From LMUY01 sp965276785 (GTDB lineage: Bacteria > Pseudomonadota > Alphaproteobacteria > Acetobacterales > Acetobacteraceae): a stretch of DNA of 64,000 bases. Shown piece by piece: positions 1-8,692 of this stretch (its first letter is position 1; each line of letters begins with the position of its first letter). The notes below the pieces were generated by a model. The model did not search any database, was not told where the DNA came from, and worked only from the letters and a program-made list of their open reading frames with translations. Location of the stretch: positions 744,001 to 808,000 of the forward strand of contig OZ255629.1 of assembly GCA_965276785.1 (NCBI GenBank). Direction: 5' to 3'. A program made the translations under genes and the position numbers.

Positions 1-91
1 CAGCGGCGGCGATGACGTAGTGGTGGCGGCGGGCGTGCCGTTTGGGCGGCCCGGGACCACGAACGCGCTGCGGGTGGCGACCGTGCGATAG
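1..91 (+). CDS. pyk: Pyruvate kinase, C-terminal end (partial)
   Basis: Only the last 29 or so codons lie in the window; the frame begins at base 2 and stops at TAG 89-91. The readable tail contains AAGVPFGRPGTTNALRVA, which matches the very conserved C-terminal signature of bacterial pyruvate kinase (VPFG-PGTTN-LR), part of the C-domain that forms the allosteric effector site. The enzyme converts phosphoenolpyruvate and ADP to pyruvate and ATP in glycolysis. The gene is truncated only by the window edge, not by a mutation. The identification rests on this short motif. Confidence 0.8.
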   Translation, partial: SGGDDVVVAAGVPFGRPGTTNALRVATVR

Positions 92-117
92 CGGCCTTGT
101 TTGCAGGAATTTTGCCA

Positions 118-135
118 ACACACGGCATCGTGTGT
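118..135. repeat. Perfect 7-bp inverted repeat downstream of pyk
   Basis: ACACACG-GCAT-CGTGTGT forms a 7-bp stem with a 4-base loop 26 bases after the pyk stop. There is no T-tract after it, so it is not a classical intrinsic terminator. It may be a weak terminator or an operator in the 179-base space before the next gene. No other feature is seen in 92-270. Confidence 0.4.
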
Positions 136-270
136 GATAGTATTAAGGAAGCCGAAACGGTTTGTTTGCTATAACGCGTTGCAGCGTTGGCTTGGTTCGG
201 GTGACTTGGGGGCGGTGTATCGCCGCAAGTCAGCTCGCGGCAGGCCTGCCAAGTCTGAACGAAGTGAGAC

Positions 271-984
271 ATGTCATTATCCCGGGGCGGTGTGCCCCTT
301 AGCTATCGTCGTATCGGCCGCTGTGAGCTGGCCGCCATGACCGCGATTGAATTGGACCCTGAGCAGATATCCCGCTTCCTCGGTCCCGTTGAAGCCATCG
401 TTTCCGCCGTTGAGCGCGGCCTTGCTCACTCTGTGTTCGCGCTTTCGGCCGCTGGCAGCGTGGTTGGGTTCTACGTCATTCACCCCGATCTTCGCGATGG
501 CTCCTGTTGGTGGCTGGGCTGGCTTGCCGTGGATCGTCGTAACCAGGGCTGCGGCTATGGCCGCCTTGCCCTACTGGACGCGATGCTGCGGTTGCGCCGG
601 GTGCCGGGCTGCCGCCGTCTGCGGCTGCTGGTCGCGCCCGATAACGGGCCCGCTCTCGCGCTCTACGCCCACGCCGGATTTGGACAGGTCGGATTTTGGG
701 AAGCCACTGGCGAGTGGATCCTCGAGCACGCCTTGCCCGACCCGGCCAACGTGGAAGGCAACGAGACCTTCCTGCTGCAGGCCGTGGCAGCCCGCGCCCG
801 TCGCGTGTTCCGCCACCGCCGGCTGCGTGAAATCGCCGGCCCCCATGCCGCGTGGGTGATCGGGGTGGAGCGTGGGCCGCCGTCCCGCAGGCGGGTTGAC
901 AGGTCTGGCCGTCCGGCACAGGCAGCCGCATGCCGCACAGCCAAGCCGAAGCCGCTCATAGCGCCAAACCACTCGCTGTCGTAG
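271..984 (+). CDS. GNAT family N-acetyltransferase
   Basis: Predicted acyl-CoA-dependent N-acetyltransferase of 237 aa; substrate unknown. The GNAT fold is visible from about residue 10 to 160. It has LGWLAVDRRNQGCGYGRLAL, with the acetyl-CoA pyrophosphate loop R-x-x-G-x-G, then APDNGPALALYAHAGF, the usual motif B region near the end of the domain. The start at 271 keeps the typical first strand (LSYRRIG-CELAAM) and has a purine-rich GAAGTGAG upstream; an ATG at 337 would cut into the fold. The C-terminal 70 or so residues are basic, low in complexity and show no recognised domain. The 3' end overlaps the next gene by 55 bases in another frame, so the last residues may be under dual coding constraint. 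Confidence 0.75.
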   Translation: MSLSRGGVPLSYRRIGRCELAAMTAIELDPEQISRFLGPVEAIVSAVERGLAHSVFALSAAGSVVGFYVIHPDLRDGSCWWLGWLAVDRRNQGCGYGRLALLDAMLRLRRVPGCRRLRLLVAPDNGPALALYAHAGFGQVGFWEATGEWILEHALPDPANVEGNETFLLQAVAARARRVFRHRRLREIAGPHAAWVIGVERGPPSRRRVDRSGRPAQAAACRTAKPKPLIAPNHSLS

Positions 985-2384
985 GTTCGCTCCCGCTCAT
1001 CGGCCTTCTGGCTCTGACGGGGCTGCGGCTCCTGGTCGCCGCTGCCGCACCGCTCTCGCCAGACGAAGCCTACTATTGGATTTGGTCGCGCGTGCTGCAG
1101 CCCGGCTATTTGGACCATCCGCCGATGGTCGCCTTGTGGATTCGGGCCGGAACCTGGGTTGCGGGGCAGGGTCCACTCGGCATCCGCCTGCTCGCTCCCC
1201 TGGCTGCAGCCCTCGGCACCTGGCTGTTGGTCCGCGCGGCGGAAGACCTCTTCCCGGGGCGGCGCGCCGGATTGCCTGCGGCCGTGCTGCTCAACGCCAC
1301 TCTCCTGCTCGGTGCCGGCGCGGTAACGCTCACTCCGGACACGCCGCTGCTGTTGTTCTGGACCGCCGCCATCGCAGCGCTGGGACGCTTGATTGCCACC
1401 GGCCACGCTGTTTGGTGGCTTGGAGTCGGCCTGGCCGCCGGTTGCGCTTTGGACAGCAAATATACGGCGGCTCTGCTTGGCGCCGGGCTGGCGCTGTGGC
1501 TGCTTGCCGATCCATGGGGCAGGGCGTGGCTGCGTACGCCTTGGCCCTGGGCCGGGGGGGCGCTGGCGTTGGCTTGCTTTGCGCCCGTTCTCTGGTGGAA
1601 CGCCAATCATGGCTGGGCCAGCCTATTGAAGCAGGGCGGCCGGACCGGAGATTGGCACCCGGCCGATGCCTTGCGCCACCTTGCCGAGTTGGTCGGCGGC
1701 CAACTCGGCTTAGCCACCCCGCTGGTCGCAGTTCTCTGCGCCTCGGGAATTTGGTCGGCTGTGCGACGTTGGCGGCAAGATTGCGCCGCGTCCTTGCTCG
1801 CGGCGATCACCTTGCCCGCTGTTGCGGTGTTCCTGCAGCATGCGCTGGGCGACCGGGTGCAGGCCAACTGGCCGGCCATCCTCTATCCCGGTGCCTGCCT
1901 GGCCGCCGCCGCCTATGCGCCGCGGCGGTGGCTAGCCGCGTCCGCGCTGGGTTTTGCCCTCACCGGGCTGGTTTATCTACAGGCCACGACGGCCGTGTTT
2001 GCGTTGCCGCGCCGGACCGACCCGACCTTGATCCAGCTTGGCGGCTGGCCTGGCTTGCTGCAGCAGGTGGCTCAACGGCCGGCCGCCTTCGTTGCCGCCG
2101 ACAATTACGGCCTTGCTGCCATTTTGGCGCATGGCTTGTCAGGTCCCGTGGTCGGCGACGAGCCTCGTTGGGCGCTGTTCCGGCTGCCGTTCGCCGCCGT
2201 CGCCGGCCAAACCGGGCTGCTGCTGCGCAGCCGCCGCCGCGCCGGGCCGCCCGACCCGGCGCCTTGGCTGAGCATCACCCAAGCTGGCACGCTGAGCCGC
2301 AGCCGTGACGGGGTTGTTGCCGAGGATTACGACGTCTACCGCGTAACCGCGCGTGGCGACATGCTGCGCCTGCCAAGCCGGTGA
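930..2384 (+). CDS. Glycosyltransferase family 39 / ArnT-like membrane mannosyltransferase
   Basis: Polytopic inner-membrane GT-C enzyme of 484 aa, expected to transfer a sugar from a polyprenyl-phosphate donor to lipid or protein on the periplasmic side. After a first TM segment it carries PLSPDEAYYWIWSR followed by GYLDHPPMVALWI, the DEAYY...GYxDHPP signature of the GT39/PMT-2 family with the catalytic acidic residue in the first periplasmic loop. About ten further hydrophobic segments follow, rich in W, A and L. The ATG at 930 lies inside the upstream acetyltransferase gene (55-base overlap), and no good alternative start follows before the signature. The acceptor is unknown. The neighbours do not form a recognisable glycan locus. 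Confidence 0.85.
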   Translation: MPHSQAEAAHSAKPLAVVGSLPLIGLLALTGLRLLVAAAAPLSPDEAYYWIWSRVLQPGYLDHPPMVALWIRAGTWVAGQGPLGIRLLAPLAAALGTWLLVRAAEDLFPGRRAGLPAAVLLNATLLLGAGAVTLTPDTPLLLFWTAAIAALGRLIATGHAVWWLGVGLAAGCALDSKYTAALLGAGLALWLLADPWGRAWLRTPWPWAGGALALACFAPVLWWNANHGWASLLKQGGRTGDWHPADALRHLAELVGGQLGLATPLVAVLCASGIWSAVRRWRQDCAASLLAAITLPAVAVFLQHALGDRVQANWPAILYPGACLAAAAYAPRRWLAASALGFALTGLVYLQATTAVFALPRRTDPTLIQLGGWPGLLQQVAQRPAAFVAADNYGLAAILAHGLSGPVVGDEPRWALFRLPFAAVAGQTGLLLRSRRRAGPPDPAPWLSITQAGTLSRSRDGVVAEDYDVYRVTARGDMLRLPSR

Positions 2385-2394
2385 GGAAACAGCC

Positions 2395-3372
<978 letters not shown>

Positions 3373-3434
3373 GCCACTTTAGCGCGGCGTTAAGCACTTC
3401 CCCGCATACTGGCGCCTCATCTCGGAGTGGGCGC

Positions 3435-4496
3435 ATGGCAGGCGGGAAGGGCAAAAGCGGCGGCGGCAAGCCTTCCATCGTCATCCGCAGGGAGGAGGTT
3501 GTGGAGGGCGGCCATCATGGTGGCGCCTGGAAGGTCGCTTATGCCGACTTCGTCACCGCGATGATGGCGTTCTTCTTGCTGATGTGGCTTCTGAACGCCA
3601 CCACAGCCGAGCAGCGCAGCGGCATCGCCGACTATTTCAGCCCGAGCAACTCGCTTGCCACCGTCAAATCCGGCTTTGGGGCCCCATTCGGCGGACACAC
3701 CCCCAACGACGACGGCTCCCTCGCGTCCGACCGCGGTTATGTCACAATTATGAACGAGAAGACGCGCCCGGTCTTCGAGACGGAGGACGACGACAGCGAT
3801 ACGCCGGCCGCCGCCGCCTCCATCCCCAACGGGCAGCCGGGGGTGAACACGAGGACCTTGCGCGGTGCGCACCAAGTGGGCGGGCCGGCCGAAAAGCAGG
3901 CCCCGAAGCCGACCGACCAACTGAAACCGGCCTCCGCTGTGGACTCGCAGGACGCCAAGCCGCCGACCGACAAGCAGGCGCAGCAACGAGCGGACGCAGC
4001 GCAAAAGGAACGCGCCCGCTTCGAGGAGGCGGCCCAGCAAATCCGCGAACAGGTCATGAAGGACCCCGGGTTGGCAGAGCTTGCCCGTCAGCTTGCAATC
4101 GATGTCACCCCGGAAGGATTGCGCATTCAACTGCTGGATGAAGACAAGCAGCCCATGTTCGCCACGGGCTCGTCCGTGCTGAACGACCGAGCGAGGGCTT
4201 TGCTGCTCAAGGTGGCGCCGATCCTCATGAAGCTGCCCGAGTCGCTCTCGATCACCGGGCACACCGACGCGGCGCCGTTCCACGGCGGCGACCGTTCGAA
4301 CTGGGAGCTTTCGGCCGAGCGGGCGAACGCCACACGACGGCTCCTGGCAGAGGCCGGGGTGCCGGAGGCGCAGGTGCAAACCGTCTCTGGCGAGGCCGAC
4401 CGGGACCCGCTCCTGCCGGCCGACCCGCTTGCCGCTGCCAACCGGCGCATCGCCATCGTCGTGCTGCGGAGCAATCCGCCCAAGCCGGCGCCCTGA
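3435..4496 (+). CDS. motB: Flagellar motor stator protein MotB
   Basis: Stator B subunit (353 aa) that anchors the proton channel to peptidoglycan. A basic N-terminus precedes AYADFVTAMMAFFLLMWLL, the single TM helix with the Asp that carries protons. A long charged, low-complexity linker (about residues 95-200, rich in D, K, P and Q) follows. The C-terminal OmpA-like domain (about 215-350) contains ITGHTDAAPF and WELSAERANATRRLL, the peptidoglycan-binding core. ATG 3435 follows GGAGTGG at 3425-3431. The gene is three bases upstream of motA, so they are co-transcribed, but in the reverse of the usual motA-motB order. No other flagellar gene is in the window. Confidence 0.93.
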   Translation: MAGGKGKSGGGKPSIVIRREEVVEGGHHGGAWKVAYADFVTAMMAFFLLMWLLNATTAEQRSGIADYFSPSNSLATVKSGFGAPFGGHTPNDDGSLASDRGYVTIMNEKTRPVFETEDDDSDTPAAAASIPNGQPGVNTRTLRGAHQVGGPAEKQAPKPTDQLKPASAVDSQDAKPPTDKQAQQRADAAQKERARFEEAAQQIREQVMKDPGLAELARQLAIDVTPEGLRIQLLDEDKQPMFATGSSVLNDRARALLLKVAPILMKLPESLSITGHTDAAPFHGGDRSNWELSAERANATRRLLAEAGVPEAQVQTVSGEADRDPLLPADPLAAANRRIAIVVLRSNPPKPAP

Positions 4497-4499
4497 ACC

Positions 4500-5363
4500 A
4501 TGCTTACCCTGGGTGGACTAGGATTTTTGCTCGCCTGTGTGTTCGGCAGCTACATCATGTCCGGCGGCAGCCTGGAGCCGCTGATTGAGGCGATGCCGTT
4601 CGAACTGCTCACCATCGGCGGGGCAGCTCTCGGCACGTTCGTCATGTCCAACAGCATGCATGACGTGAAACATACTTTGGCTGCGTTCAAGAAGGTCCTG
4701 AAAGGAGCGTCATTCCACAAGAGCGACTACGTGGAGCTGCTGAGTTTGCTGTATTTCTTCACCCGGCTGGCCTCCACCAAGGGCGCCATGGCGCTAGAGG
4801 CGCACATCGAGAAGCCCGAAGAGAGCACGGCTTTTCAAAAGTTCCCCAAGATCATGGGCAATCATCACGTCACGCACCTGATCTGCGATTATCTTCGGAT
4901 GGTCGGCATGAATGCGGACGACCCGCACCAGATCGAGGACGTGATGGCGCGCGAGCTGAAGAAAACCCTGCATGAGGAACTGCATCCGAGCCACGCCATC
5001 CAGTCGATGGCCGATGCGCTTCCCGCCCTCGGCATCGTTGCCGCGGTGCTCGGCGTGATCAAGACCATGTCCCACATCAACGAGCCGCCAGCAGTGCTGG
5101 GCGCGATGATCGGGGGCGCCCTGGTGGGGACTTTTCTGGGGGTGCTGCTTGCCTATGGCATGGCCGGGCCGGTTGCAGCGCGGATAAAGGGCGTGGTGGA
5201 GGAAGAGGCCAAATACATGGAGGTGATCCGGGCCGTACTCGTGACGCACTTGCACGGCAATGCGCCGCAGGTCAGCGTGGAGACGGGCCGCAAGATGGCC
5301 CCCAACGAGCACATGCCGTCGTTCCAGGAGCTTGAGGCCGCTGTTCAGGCTGTGCAGATGTAG
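4500..5363 (+). CDS. motA: Flagellar motor stator protein MotA
   Basis: Stator A subunit, 287 aa, the usual length. Four TM segments are visible: two near the N-terminus (LGGLGFLLACVFGSYIM and LLTIGGAALGTFVM) and two after residue 170 (ALPALGIVAAVLGVIKTM and GAMIGGALVGTFLGVLLAYG). The cytoplasmic loop between them contains ELKKTLHEEL and HPSHAIQSMADALPALG, the MotA/TolQ/ExbB signature with the conserved Pro needed for torque generation. It forms the MotA-MotB proton channel that drives the flagellar rotor. ATG 4500 starts three bases after the motB stop, consistent with translational coupling. Confidence 0.95.
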   Translation: MLTLGGLGFLLACVFGSYIMSGGSLEPLIEAMPFELLTIGGAALGTFVMSNSMHDVKHTLAAFKKVLKGASFHKSDYVELLSLLYFFTRLASTKGAMALEAHIEKPEESTAFQKFPKIMGNHHVTHLICDYLRMVGMNADDPHQIEDVMARELKKTLHEELHPSHAIQSMADALPALGIVAAVLGVIKTMSHINEPPAVLGAMIGGALVGTFLGVLLAYGMAGPVAARIKGVVEEEAKYMEVIRAVLVTHLHGNAPQVSVETGRKMAPNEHMPSFQELEAAVQAVQM

Positions 5364-5393
5364 TTGTTGCCACATGTGGGTGTTGCGGAGGCC

Positions 5394-5822
5394 GTGACGA
5401 CAGTGACGAGTTGCGGCGTCATCGTGACGGATGGCGCTCGCGTCCTCCTCGGCCATGCGACAGCTTCGCCGAGGTGGGACATACCCAAGGGGCTGCAGGA
5501 GCCCGGTGAAGGCGCCCTTCCGACGGCGCTGCGCGAATTGCGAGAGGAGACCGGGTTGATCGCCGAGCCGGGCGCGCTACGCCCCCTCGGCCGGCAGCGC
5601 TACCGTTCCGGAAAGGATCTGGTGCTGTTCGTCTGGCGCCCAACCATCATGCCGGTGCCCGGCACACTGATTTGCCGCTCGTCCTTCCTGCTACGCGGGC
5701 GTGCTGCGCCGGAGTTTGACCGATTTGCTTGCCCGCTCTGGACTGAAGCTTGGACGATGCTGAGCAAGTCCATGCGCGCCGTGCTCGAGCGCGTGGCAAC
5801 TGCCGAAACCTGGAGCGTGTAG
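5394..5822 (+). CDS. NUDIX hydrolase
   Basis: Predicted pyrophosphohydrolase of nucleoside diphosphate derivatives, about 142 aa. The complete Nudix box is present: GLQEPGE-GALPTAL-REL-REETGL fits G-x5-E-x7-RE-U-x-EE-x-G-U, with the metal-binding glutamates intact. The preceding PRWDIPKG is also typical. The start is uncertain: the frame is open from TTG 5364 directly after motA, with GTG codons at 5376, 5394 and 5403; GTG 5394 keeps the first strand (TTVTSCGVIV). The gene follows motA by at most 30 bases and may share its transcript, although a role in motility is not implied. The substrate is unknown. Confidence 0.8.
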   Translation: MTTVTSCGVIVTDGARVLLGHATASPRWDIPKGLQEPGEGALPTALRELREETGLIAEPGALRPLGRQRYRSGKDLVLFVWRPTIMPVPGTLICRSSFLLRGRAAPEFDRFACPLWTEAWTMLSKSMRAVLERVATAETWSV

Positions 5823-5840
5823 CACAACCGCTCTCGCCGG

Positions 5841-5861
5841 CTCAGGCTGCTAGAGCCTGAG
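5841..5861. terminator. Hairpin after the motB-motA-NUDIX run
   Basis: CTCAGGCT-GCTAG-AGCCTGAG is a perfect 8-bp stem with a 5-base loop, 18 bases after the NUDIX stop. The bases after it are GC-rich with no U-tract, so it would be a non-classical terminator or a 3' stabilising hairpin. Confidence 0.45.
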
Positions 5862-5950
5862 CGCCTCCGGTTGCGCTAACCTCAAGCGTAGAATCATCAT
5901 ATCAAACAGAGAGTTAGAGCAGGAGCGCTTCGCCTACCAGAAGCGATTAG

Positions 5951-6033
5951 GCTTTAGTGTGGTGGTTCTGAAGTTCGCCCGAGTTTACCGGTCGGTTCGG
6001 AGGCGAACGTCAGAACCATAAACCACATTAGAA
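5951..6033. repeat. Imperfect long inverted repeat, unit 1
   Basis: The left arm, around TGTGGTGGTTCTGAAGTTCGCC, pairs with a right arm read in reverse as TGTGGTTTATGGTTCTGACGTTCG, separated by about 22 bases. It lies in the gene-free stretch 5823-6181, which has no plausible CDS and is less GC-rich than its surroundings. It shares the core TTC(A/T)GAAGTTCG with unit 2 just downstream, so both look like members of one dispersed palindromic repeat family. Confidence 0.6.
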
Positions 6034-6045
6034 ACAAAGGTCTGC

Positions 6046-6119
6046 TAGTGTCCTGATCGATTCAGAAGTTCGCTCCGAGCCACCCCGCAGATGCAACGAA
6101 GTTGAGAATCGGGACACTA
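6046..6119. repeat. Imperfect long inverted repeat, unit 2
   Basis: TAGTGTCCTGAT at 6046-6057 pairs with ATCGGGACACTA at 6108-6119, with one mismatch. The inner parts TTCAGAAGTTCG and CGAAGTTGAGAA also pair partly. The ends AGTGTCC/GGACACT resemble terminal inverted repeats of a small non-coding element of about 74 bases. No flanking target duplication is obvious by eye. Confidence 0.55.
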
Positions 6120-6181
6120 ACTATACTTGGCCTGACGAGTCGCGTCCTGATTGTTCCAGTCACAGTCAGGACGATCGCGGG

Positions 6182-6598
6182 CTAATGAACCTGATGCACG
6201 GGCCAGCAGGGCGTGCGGAGCAACGGCCGGTAACGGGCATCGTCAATTGCCGTCACGATCGCCTCGAGCAGCCGCCCTGTGTGGAACGGCTTCTCGAAGA
6301 ACATGTCGCCGGTGCCCAGTTGCCCGAGCGGAAACGAACCGGCACCCCCGATAAAAATCACCGGCCGGTTGGATAGGCGCTGGCGCCATTGATAGGCGAG
6401 TTGCAGGCCGGTCAGCCCATCCGGCAGGTCGAGTTCGGTCAGCAACACGTCAAATTCAGCGTCTCGCCCCATCAGCGCAAGCGCATCCGCTCCCCGGCAT
6501 ACGCTGCTGACGTCGAAACCCGCGTCGGTAAGCACGTCGGTCATGGTCCATTGCGTCATAACGTCGTCGTCGACAAACAGGATGGAGCGGTAAGCCAT
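6182..6598 (-). CDS. Single-domain response regulator with Glu at the phospho-acceptor position
   Basis: Stand-alone receiver domain of 138 aa. SILFVDDD near the N-terminus supplies the acidic metal pocket (D10-D12) and FFEKPF supplies the conserved Lys103. At the phospho-acceptor position, four residues before the conserved Pro, the sequence reads LLTELDLPDG, so Glu55 replaces Asp. The conserved Ser/Thr position is Gly (IFIGG). No output domain is present. ATG 6598 has GGAAGGTGAC upstream and removes a 48-residue spurious extension. Family knowledge: Asp-to-Glu at this site often mimics phosphorylation or abolishes it. Its partner is unknown; no histidine kinase is adjacent, and the nearest downstream-strand genes are the polysaccharide exporter. 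Confidence 0.85.
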   Translation of the reverse strand: MAYRSILFVDDDVMTQWTMTDVLTDAGFDVSSVCRGADALALMGRDAEFDVLLTELDLPDGLTGLQLAYQWRQRLSNRPVIFIGGAGSFPLGQLGTGDMFFEKPFHTGRLLEAIVTAIDDARYRPLLRTPCWPVHQVH

Positions 6599-6804
6599 AG
6601 CAGTCACCTTCCCGGCACAGCATCGCGGAGTGAAGCTGGTACGAAGGCGCCAGCAGTGTACATTATCGACCAGGCTACTGGCGCGAGTGTGAACTGGGTC
6701 ACATGGCATGACGCGGTCAAAGCGTTGTGTCCCACTCGACACAGTCGCCTCGCGCCCGTTGGCGACCGGCCGGAATTGCGCGGGGTTCTCGCTCGGATCA
6801 GCGG

Positions 6805-7587
6805 CTAAATGGTCACAGCTTCGGCTTGCTGCGGCTCTGCCGACTGAACGCCAAGATAGTGGTCCATCACCTCGTGAGCCGGGCCATCCTCCCGCACCCG
6901 GCCATGATCAAGCCAAATCACACGCGTGGCCCATTCCAGCACGATGTTCTCAAGATGAGAGGACAGCACGAGGATTTCCGCCGTCCGCACCAGCGCTTCC
7001 AGCCGAGTCCGCGCCTTGTCGAGAAACTTGGCATCGCCCGCCATGAACCACTCGTCCATCAACAGCACCTGGGGGCGGACTGCGGTTGCGATGGCAAAGG
7101 CCAGCCGCACGGCCATTCCCGAACTGTAGAAGCGAAGCGGCAGCTCGATAAACTCTCCCAGGTCGGCGAAGTCAGAGACGTCCTCGACCATGGCGGCAAT
7201 CGCGGACCGGTTCATGCCGTTGTACAGGCCGCGCAGCATAATGTTCTCCCGTCCCGAGAGATCGCTGTTCATGCCGGAATGAACGTCCAGCAACGCGCCG
7301 ACCGCGCCATCGACCCGCAGCCGCCCCATAACAGGCTCGTAGATGCCGGCGAGGGCGCGAAGCAGCGTGGTTTTGCCGGCGCCGTTGCCGCCCACCAGGG
7401 CCAGCCGGTCGCCGGGCTGCAGCGTGAACGAGACGTCCCGCAGCGCTTGCACCACCATCCGATGCTGCCGGTCCTCGCCCAGCCGCCCCGAAGCGGCGGC
7501 CAGCACCGTCTTTTTCAGGCTGCGGCTGTTGCCATGATACAGAGGGAAATCGACGCAAACGCCTTCCGCGCGGATACCGGCCGGCAT
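6805..7587 (-). CDS. Polysaccharide ABC transporter, ATP-binding protein (Wzt/KpsT type)
   Basis: Cytoplasmic ATPase (260 aa) of an ABC-2 exporter for capsule, O-antigen or teichoic-acid-like glycans. Walker A is VGGNGAGKTT, the signature motif is replaced by the family-typical RFYSSGMAVRLAFAIA, Walker B is PQVLLMDEWF and the H-loop is LVLSSH. The insertion after Walker A (GALLDVHSGMNSDLSGRENI) is typical of TagH/Wzt/KpsT ATPases. The C-terminal substrate-recognition domain of O-antigen Wzt proteins is absent, so it resembles KpsT. The ATG at 7587 lies 2 bases after the permease stop, and the pair forms an operon. The substrate glycan is not indicated because no biosynthesis genes are nearby. 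Confidence 0.9.
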   Translation of the reverse strand: MPAGIRAEGVCVDFPLYHGNSRSLKKTVLAAASGRLGEDRQHRMVVQALRDVSFTLQPGDRLALVGGNGAGKTTLLRALAGIYEPVMGRLRVDGAVGALLDVHSGMNSDLSGRENIMLRGLYNGMNRSAIAAMVEDVSDFADLGEFIELPLRFYSSGMAVRLAFAIATAVRPQVLLMDEWFMAGDAKFLDKARTRLEALVRTAEILVLSSHLENIVLEWATRVIWLDHGRVREDGPAHEVMDHYLGVQSAEPQQAEAVTI

Positions 7588-7589
7588 GG

Positions 7590-8441
7590 CTAGACCCAGA
7601 ACGCCAAACGGCCACGGATGCGGGCGAACAGCAGCCAGGCGGCGGCACACCAGAGGGCGCTCCAGGCTGCGGCCGAAAGCCATACCGAAGCAGGTGGCAC
7701 CTGGTTCAGCAACGGCTCCCGCACCAGCGCCAGCACGGGATAGAATGGGTTGAGCAGCAAAAAGCGCGCCTTCGGCCCAATCAACTCGGGACGCCAGATA
7801 ATCGGTGTGAGAAAAAACGCAATTTGCATGATGCTGCCGACGATGGGCGGAATGTCGCGAAAGCGGGCGCAAAAACTGCCAAGCAGCAAGCAGGCGGCAA
7901 TCGAATCGACGACCCAGACCAACAAGGCCGGTAGTGCGAGCAGGGCGGCCGCCCCGGGCCACGTGCCATAATAGGCGAACACGCCCACAATGACCGCCAC
8001 ATTGTGCAGCAACACAAACCCGTTCCGGACCAGCACCCGCACGGCATAGATCGTGAACGGCATCCGAATCGAGCGGATTGTGCCCTCGACCGAGGTGAAG
8101 CAGACACAGGCGTCCGAGACAATGCCGCCGAGCGTGTTCCACAGCACCAGCGACAACGCCAGGTAGGGCATGTAGTCGTGCAGTTCCATGCGGAATAGCT
8201 GCGAGTAGAGCACGCCCATCGCCAGCACCATCACGGCCGTCGACAAGGTCAGCCAGAATGGGCCCAGCACGGAACCACGGTAGCGCAGCTTGATGTCGAG
8301 CCAGCCGAGGGTGACAGCGAGACGGTAGGCGGCCACGCCATCGCGCAGGTCGCGCCAGGCGATTTCCTGTCGGGCGCCGCGCGAGAGGTTGGCGACCAGG
8401 TCAATCGACAGCGCGCGCGTCTGCATGGCTGAACTGGACAT
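7590..8441 (-). CDS. Polysaccharide ABC transporter, permease (Wzm/KpsM type)
   Basis: Integral membrane subunit of the ABC-2 exporter, about 283 aa, with six hydrophobic segments. The N-terminus contains LGWLDIKLRYRGSVLGPFW, the conserved amphipathic region before TM1 in polysaccharide permeases, and IMQIAFFLTPIIW and LNPFYPVLALVREPLL occur near the C-terminus as usual. ATG 8441 (MSSSAMQTR) was preferred to the 34-residue upstream extension, which lacks family character; ATG 8426 is also possible. It is transcribed with the ATPase gene downstream. Confidence 0.88.
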   Translation of the reverse strand: MSSSAMQTRALSIDLVANLSRGARQEIAWRDLRDGVAAYRLAVTLGWLDIKLRYRGSVLGPFWLTLSTAVMVLAMGVLYSQLFRMELHDYMPYLALSLVLWNTLGGIVSDACVCFTSVEGTIRSIRMPFTIYAVRVLVRNGFVLLHNVAVIVGVFAYYGTWPGAAALLALPALLVWVVDSIAACLLLGSFCARFRDIPPIVGSIMQIAFFLTPIIWRPELIGPKARFLLLNPFYPVLALVREPLLNQVPPASVWLSAAAWSALWCAAAWLLFARIRGRLAFWV

Positions 8442-8692
8442 TGCCCGGCGCTCGATAGCGGATCGCGCGGCGGCCCGCAACCAGTCCGCTCTCAGCAAGA
8501 AGGTAACAGCTGCCAGCCACGCTCTGTGTCGGTGGAGGCACATTGCTGCAAAAAGTCAGTCGCCCAGTTACGGATAGGTGCCAAGCCCACTTGCCTCGGT
8601 TCGGAGCCGTCGATAAGGGGTTAGCAGGGTTTCCTACCGAGTCGCGTGAGCAAGCGCTCGCCGGCCGGTTCCGCCACGGAGTTCTGCCCCGC

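Noticed and set aside
101..340. 79-aa open frame after pyk
   Set aside because: No coding character or ribosome site; it overlaps the start of the acetyltransferase gene, and the region is more likely intergenic.
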